Shown here: positions 6,055-9,232 of the stretch, piece after piece
Layout: each line of letters begins with the position of its first letter
Numbering within the stretch: position 1 is the first letter of the stretch
Assembly: GCA_043736395.1 (NCBI GenBank)
Contig: JAYTCQ010000333.1
Coordinates: 1-9,232, forward strand
Direction: 5' to 3'
Origin: JAFDVL01 sp043736395
Lineage (GTDB): Bacteria; Acidobacteriota; Blastocatellia; RBC074
Length of the DNA: 9,232 nt
Position numbers and translations under genes: made by a program
Notes under the pieces: generated by a model
Seen by the model: the letters and a program-made list of their open reading frames with translations, nothing else
What the model was told of the DNA's origin: nothing
The model's database searches: none

Positions 6055-6987
6055 ATGAACTTTCCATTTACTCTCGCAGAAAATCGCCGTTTCGACGTCG
6101 TCGGATTCGGACTCAATGCCGTAGATCATCTCGTATCCGTCCCTCGCTACCCCGCTTTTAATACGAAATCCGCGATGACGGAACATCGTCAATGCCCCGG
6201 TGGACAGGTCTCTTCGGCGATGGTCGGAGCGCAGCGGCTCGGCTTGAATGCCTGCTACATCGGCAAAGTCGGCAACGATCACGAAGGTAAATTGATGATT
6301 GATTCGTTGCGCGATGAAGGCGTAGACGCGAACCACGTCATCATCGCTCACGGTGCGCGGACGCAATCCGGCGTCATCATTATCGAACAGCTTTCGGGTG
6401 AACGGACGATCATGAATCACTACGATCCGCGTACCAGAATTATGCCGGATGAGCTGCGCTTTGAAACGATTTCCAACGCAAGAATTTTGCATTTGGATGG
6501 CTACGATACGAAGGCGGCTACGGCGGCGGCCAGATGGGCGCACGAAGCGGGAATGCCTGTCACGATGGATTTGGATACGGTTTATAAAGACCTCGATGAA
6601 TTGCTGCCGCATGTAGATTGCCTCATCACTTCGCAGAGTTTGGCGGGGGAGCTTTCGGGCATTTACGATGAACGAGAAGGATTGAAAAGACTTCACGACA
6701 GGTATGGTTGTTACCTGGTCGCAATGACGCAGGGCGCGCGCGGTTCACTTGCCTATGTAGAAGGAAATTTTATTGCGACACCGGGTTTTCGACCTCCGGT
6801 TTGCAAGGATACAACAGGCGCGGGTGATGCGTTTCGCGCGGGGTTTATTTATGGATTGGCGAATGGATTGAGCATCGAAGAAACACTGCGATGCGCGAAT
6901 GGGGTAGCTGCTTTGAGTTGTCGGGAATTAGGCGCACGGGCAGGTTTGCCGAATCAGAAAGAGCTGGAAGAATTTATCAAAACATAG
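6055..6987 (+). CDS. PfkB-family sugar (ribokinase-like) kinase
   Basis: A 310-residue ATP-dependent kinase of the ribokinase/PfkB superfamily, cytoplasmic, phosphorylating a sugar or nucleoside that cannot be named from sequence. The N-terminus has the first strand FDVVGFGLNAVDH (13-25), with the substrate-contacting Asp near 24, and the GG motif at 49-50 in CPGGQVSSA, where many members have an Asn a few residues on. IGKVGNDHEG (69-78) follows. The second PfkB signature DTTGAGDAF begins at D252, forms the anion hole and places the catalytic base at D258. Length is normal. ATG at 6055 has no good Shine-Dalgarno, but the start fits the family N-terminus. The stop TAG (6985-6987) is the first three bases of a 27-bp inverted repeat, so the last codons may have been set by insertion of that element. 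Confidence 0.92.
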   Translation: MNFPFTLAENRRFDVVGFGLNAVDHLVSVPRYPAFNTKSAMTEHRQCPGGQVSSAMVGAQRLGLNACYIGKVGNDHEGKLMIDSLRDEGVDANHVIIAHGARTQSGVIIIEQLSGERTIMNHYDPRTRIMPDELRFETISNARILHLDGYDTKAATAAARWAHEAGMPVTMDLDTVYKDLDELLPHVDCLITSQSLAGELSGIYDEREGLKRLHDRYGCYLVAMTQGARGSLAYVEGNFIATPGFRPPVCKDTTGAGDAFRAGFIYGLANGLSIEETLRCANGVAALSCRELGARAGLPNQKELEEFIKT

Positions 6988-7160
6988 CGCAATCCAGCCA
7001 TGGTTGCGACAGGGCTTCAAAAGGCTAATCTATTACTCAATCACGACTTTGGATTTTAATTCTTTTTCGCGTAATCAGGTTTCCTGAAAGTTTGCGGTAA
7101 AGTAAAAGATTAAGCTCTGCGAAGCGCAGAGCTTGTCGCAACCATGGCTGGATTGCGCTA
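6985..7160. mobile_element. MITE-like element with perfect 27-bp terminal inverted repeats
   Basis: The left arm 6985-7011 (beginning tagcgcaatccagcc) is the exact reverse complement of the right arm 7134-7160 (ending ggctggattgcgcta). The 122-base interior has no coding potential but includes a 10-bp hairpin at 7112-7134. Both outer ends are TA, as expected if a Tc1/IS630-type transposase inserted the element at a TA target; this mechanism is inference. The element fills most of the convergent 190-base gap between the sugar kinase (plus) and the DUF1015 gene (minus). It could also serve as a two-way transcription stop or RNA-stability structure. Confidence 0.65.
7112..7134. repeat. 10-bp hairpin inside the MITE-like element
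   Basis: The arm aagctctgcg (7112-7121), a three-base loop aag and the arm cgcagagctt (7125-7134) pair perfectly. The hairpin abuts the right terminal repeat, sharing one base with it. No T-run follows on either strand long enough to call it an intrinsic terminator. Confidence 0.6.
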
Positions 7161-7177
7161 CGATGAATGCGCTACGG

Positions 7178-8410
7178 TTATATCAAATGACTCAACAATC
7201 CATCGCGCAATTTCGGCTCAAACCAGGTGGATTTTGGCGGCATAATTTCTCCCGCGTCCGACACGGAAAATAATTCATCCAGCGAAGTTGGATACATCGA
7301 AAATGCCACTGCCGCCTTGCCTTCATTGACTATTTTTTCCAGTTCCTGCGTCCCGCGAATGCCGCCGACAAAGTCAATTCGTTTGTCAGTTCGTACATCG
7401 GCGATCCCTAAAATTGGAGACAATAACCGATCCTGTAAGACACTGACATCAAGCCGATCAATCAAACCCAACGGTTGCGTAGCTTCAGTTTTCAACTTTA
7501 ACCCGTACCATTTTCCTGCCAGATACATCGCAAAATTTCCGCGTTCGGACGGGACAGGATTCGCGTCTTCAGTGACAACAAAACTGTACCGAACAGCTTC
7601 CAATAAAGCCTCCGGCATGAGTCCGTTCAAATCCTTGACGGCGCGGTTATAGGCCAGAATTGCTAATTGATCGTCGGGGAATAAAACGCATTGGAAAAAA
7701 TTATATTCTTCTTCGCCGTTATGATCGGCGTTATTCGCGCGCAGTTCCTGCCGCGCTCGTGAAGCACTTTTCGCGCGGTGATGACCATCCGCAATATAAA
7801 AATTTGGAACTGCTGCGAAGGCTTCAATCAGCTGCGGATTCAATTCAACGGGAAGTTTCCAAATTGTATGTCCAACTCCGTCCGGCGCAGTAAAATCAAA
7901 CAACGGTGATGTAGTCAGTATTGCCGCGAGAATGGAACTAATTCGCTTATCATTTCGGTACGCCAAAAACACTGGCCCGGTCTGTGCACGAAGCGTCAGC
8001 ATGTGCTGCGTACGATCATCTTCTTTGTCTTTGCGGGTTCGTTCGTGCTTGCAGATAATGTCAGTGTCGTATTCGTCTACGGCGCAATTCGCGACTAATC
8101 CGGTTTGCTCACGATCTCCCATTTTTAATTTGTAAAGATAAAAACTCGCGTGATCTTCGACGATCAGCGGAGCCTCAGCAATCAGGTTATTAAAGTTTGA
8201 TTTCGCTTTGGCGTAGACTTCCTCGGAATGAATATCCGTGCCATCAGGCAGGTCAATTTCAGGACGCGAAACATGTAAAAAGCTGAGCGGGCTATTTGCC
8301 GCCAAAGCCCGTGCCTCTTCAGTATTGACGACATCGTACGGCACTGCGGACACAGCCGCTGCCTGCTCTGGATTTGGACGTAAAGCGCGAAAAGGTTTGA
8401 CGATAGCCAA
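7178..8410 (-). CDS. DUF1015 family protein
   Basis: A 410-residue protein, the usual length for DUF1015. Family marks in order: N-terminal VKPFRALRPNP (4-14) and PYDVV (24-28), KHERTRKDKEDDR (121-133), TGPVFLAYRN (144-153), and YIADGHHRAKSA (205-216), the most conserved block. It looks cytoplasmic with no signal or membrane segment. Some relatives have been linked to amino-acid (serine) kinase activity and the gene is often near serine biosynthesis, but no such neighbour is present here, so I assign no reaction. The start is TTG at 8408-8410, chosen because a strong Shine-Dalgarno (aaggag) sits 8 bases upstream and the N-terminal motif begins there. The upstream gene on the same strand is a muramidase, separated by a large palindrome; co-transcription is possible but unproven. 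Confidence 0.92.
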   Translation of the reverse strand: MAIVKPFRALRPNPEQAAAVSAVPYDVVNTEEARALAANSPLSFLHVSRPEIDLPDGTDIHSEEVYAKAKSNFNNLIAEAPLIVEDHASFYLYKLKMGDREQTGLVANCAVDEYDTDIICKHERTRKDKEDDRTQHMLTLRAQTGPVFLAYRNDKRISSILAAILTTSPLFDFTAPDGVGHTIWKLPVELNPQLIEAFAAVPNFYIADGHHRAKSASRARQELRANNADHNGEEEYNFFQCVLFPDDQLAILAYNRAVKDLNGLMPEALLEAVRYSFVVTEDANPVPSERGNFAMYLAGKWYGLKLKTEATQPLGLIDRLDVSVLQDRLLSPILGIADVRTDKRIDFVGGIRGTQELEKIVNEGKAAVAFSMYPTSLDELFSVSDAGEIMPPKSTWFEPKLRDGLLSHLI

Positions 8411-8418
8411 GATGATTT

Positions 8419-8424
8419 CTCCTT
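8419..8424 (-). promoter_or_regulatory. strong ribosome binding site deciding the DUF1015 TTG start
   Basis: On the minus strand aaggag lies 8 bases before TTG (8408-8410). No in-frame ATG or GTG gives as good a spacing together with the family N-terminus. Confidence 0.75.
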
Positions 8425-8435
8425 AGTGATTTTGT

Positions 8436-8507
8436 GTCAGTACCACCTGCGGTAGCGGGTGGGTCATTTGCCACGAGCTACCACCCGCTACCGCAGGTGG
8501 TACTGAC
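8436..8507. repeat. perfect 27-bp-stem palindrome, REP-like dispersed repeat
   Basis: The left arm 8436-8462 (starting gtcagtaccacctgcgg) and the right arm 8481-8507 (ending ccgcaggtggtactgac) are exact reverse complements with an 18-base loop. The element is GC-rich compared with its surroundings and fills the 106-base gap between the muramidase stop (8517) and the DUF1015 ribosome binding site (8419). I recall very similar cagtaccacctgcggtagcgggtgg elements scattered through Acidobacteriota genomes, which I could not verify. As RNA it would form a very stable hairpin, but no U-tract follows on either strand, so an intrinsic terminator is unlikely; attenuation or 3'-end protection of the muramidase transcript is possible. 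Confidence 0.85.
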
Positions 8508-8516
8508 TCGAAATAA

Positions 8517-9232
8517 TTACGGTCGCATCAACTTAAATAATTCAAAATAAAATCGCAGCATTCCACCATACTGCGCGGCCTGACCGGGGCCGTTGTATTG
8601 CTCGGCGAATCCGACAAAATCCTGATTCTGGAGCGCGATAATTTTACTCGAAATTGTTCCGGGGCCTTGAATAAAATCGAATAATCCAACCACTTGATTT
8701 CGTTCATCGCGGCTGAAATTATCGAACATCAGCCCCGCCGATTCATAACCTATCAGATTGTAATTCGCGCCCATAATTTGCGGCAAGCCCATACTAATCG
8801 AACGCTTCGCCATTTCATCATTCAAGGATTTGGCTTTATTAAAGGCGTTCCATTCGCCGTCCTGCGTACCGTGAAAATCTATCCATGATTGATTCGCATC
8901 GTTGCGAAAACGATGCTTTGTCCACGACTGCGCTTGATCGAACGAAAAGAAACTATTGTATTTAGCCGCGTTATCTTTGCCCCATAAACGCCAGAAATAA
9001 TGATTTTCAAAACGGATAATCAGACGACCGTTCACGAATCCTGAACCGCTGGATTCGGCTGCAATCACGGAAGTCGCAACGGCTACATCCATCCGCAATT
9101 TATCCGAAAGCTTCTGCAAAATTCCGCCGTATTTATTCCAGATTTTGGTGAGCTGGATCGTTCGACTGTCCGCATCATGAGGCGCAGAAATCAAACGTTG
9201 CGGCGCAAGTGCCCATCCCGCAACCGCAGGAT
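8517..9232 (-). CDS. N-acetylmuramidase (DUF3380-type lysozyme domain) protein, 5' end outside the window
   Basis: Peptidoglycan hydrolase domain expected to cleave the N-acetylmuramic acid to N-acetylglucosamine bond. The frame is open through the right edge (upstream residues PAVAGWALAPQR), so the TTG at 9194 is not the true start and the protein is N-terminally partial here. Visible family blocks: WNKYGG, DVAVATSVIAAESSGSGF with the probable catalytic Glu at codon 9054-9056, IIRFENHYFWRLWG, FHGTQDGEW, SISMGLPQIMG, and AEQYNGPGQA near the end, where the last residues form the usual C-terminal helix. The domain looks complete from about 9170 to the stop at 8517. Such domains occur in phage endolysins and in bacterial cell-wall or contractile-tail-like systems; the missing N-terminus, where a binding or targeting domain may sit, would decide. 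A perfect palindrome follows the stop. Confidence 0.88.
   Translation of the reverse strand, partial: PAVAGWALAPQRLISAPHDADSRTIQLTKIWNKYGGILQKLSDKLRMDVAVATSVIAAESSGSGFVNGRLIIRFENHYFWRLWGKDNAAKYNSFFSFDQAQSWTKHRFRNDANQSWIDFHGTQDGEWNAFNKAKSLNDEMAKRSISMGLPQIMGANYNLIGYESAGLMFDNFSRDERNQVVGLFDFIQGPGTISSKIIALQNQDFVGFAEQYNGPGQAAQYGGMLRFYFELFKLMRP

Noticed and set aside
6046..6696. A 216-codon minus-strand open frame opposite the sugar kinase
   Set aside because: It is Arg/His/Asp-rich without domains and exactly antisense to the well-supported PfkB gene, as expected from its codon bias.
8436..8507. Intrinsic (Rho-independent) terminator
   Set aside because: The stem is excellent but no run of U follows on either strand, and the stem is much longer than usual terminators.

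Overview
The window looks like a chromosomal segment from a moderate-GC, AT-leaning bacterium. The UvrC sequence, the DUF1015 and PfkB-type neighbours and the many palindromic intergenic repeats suggest Acidobacteriota, perhaps Blastocatellia. That placement rests on family memory only and was not tested. No rRNA, tRNA, CRISPR array or replication origin was recognised.

Layout. Positions 1 to about 2437 form a decaying accessory patch downstream of uvrC, with every gene on the minus strand. It holds: (i) an IS982-type transposase with an internal frameshift, running off the left edge; (ii) a DUF6932 nucleotidyltransferase-like gene whose C-terminus is cut short where the IS begins; (iii) an 89-codon remnant of a second uvrC 3' end (1246-1515) with a TGA stop and a lost catalytic histidine; (iv) an HNH endonuclease gene with an in-frame TAA about 43 codons before its natural end; and (v) a small helical protein whose gene overlaps the HNH start by 8 bases. 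The HNH pair therefore sits between two direct copies of the uvrC 3' end, which is the most interesting structure in the window.

Positions 2438-4273 are an intact uvrC (minus), the nucleotide-excision-repair dual-incision nuclease. Divergent from it, 4287-5978 (plus) encodes an AT-rich HEAT-repeat protein with an unrecognised N-terminal half. A PfkB-family sugar kinase follows (6055-6987, plus). Its stop codon lies inside a 176-bp element bounded by perfect 27-bp inverted repeats (6985-7160), which looks like a MITE. On the minus strand come a DUF1015 gene with a TTG start (7178-8410) and the 3' part of an N-acetylmuramidase-family lysozyme (8517-9232, open at the right edge). These two are separated by a perfect 27-bp-stem palindrome (8436-8507).

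The genes do not form one pathway. The supportable functional links are the overlapping small-protein/HNH pair, the probable same-strand relation of the muramidase and DUF1015 genes, and the shared history of the two uvrC 3' ends. No intact undescribed system is proven. The HNH pair flanked by uvrC ends is the best candidate for a mobile or exchangeable module.
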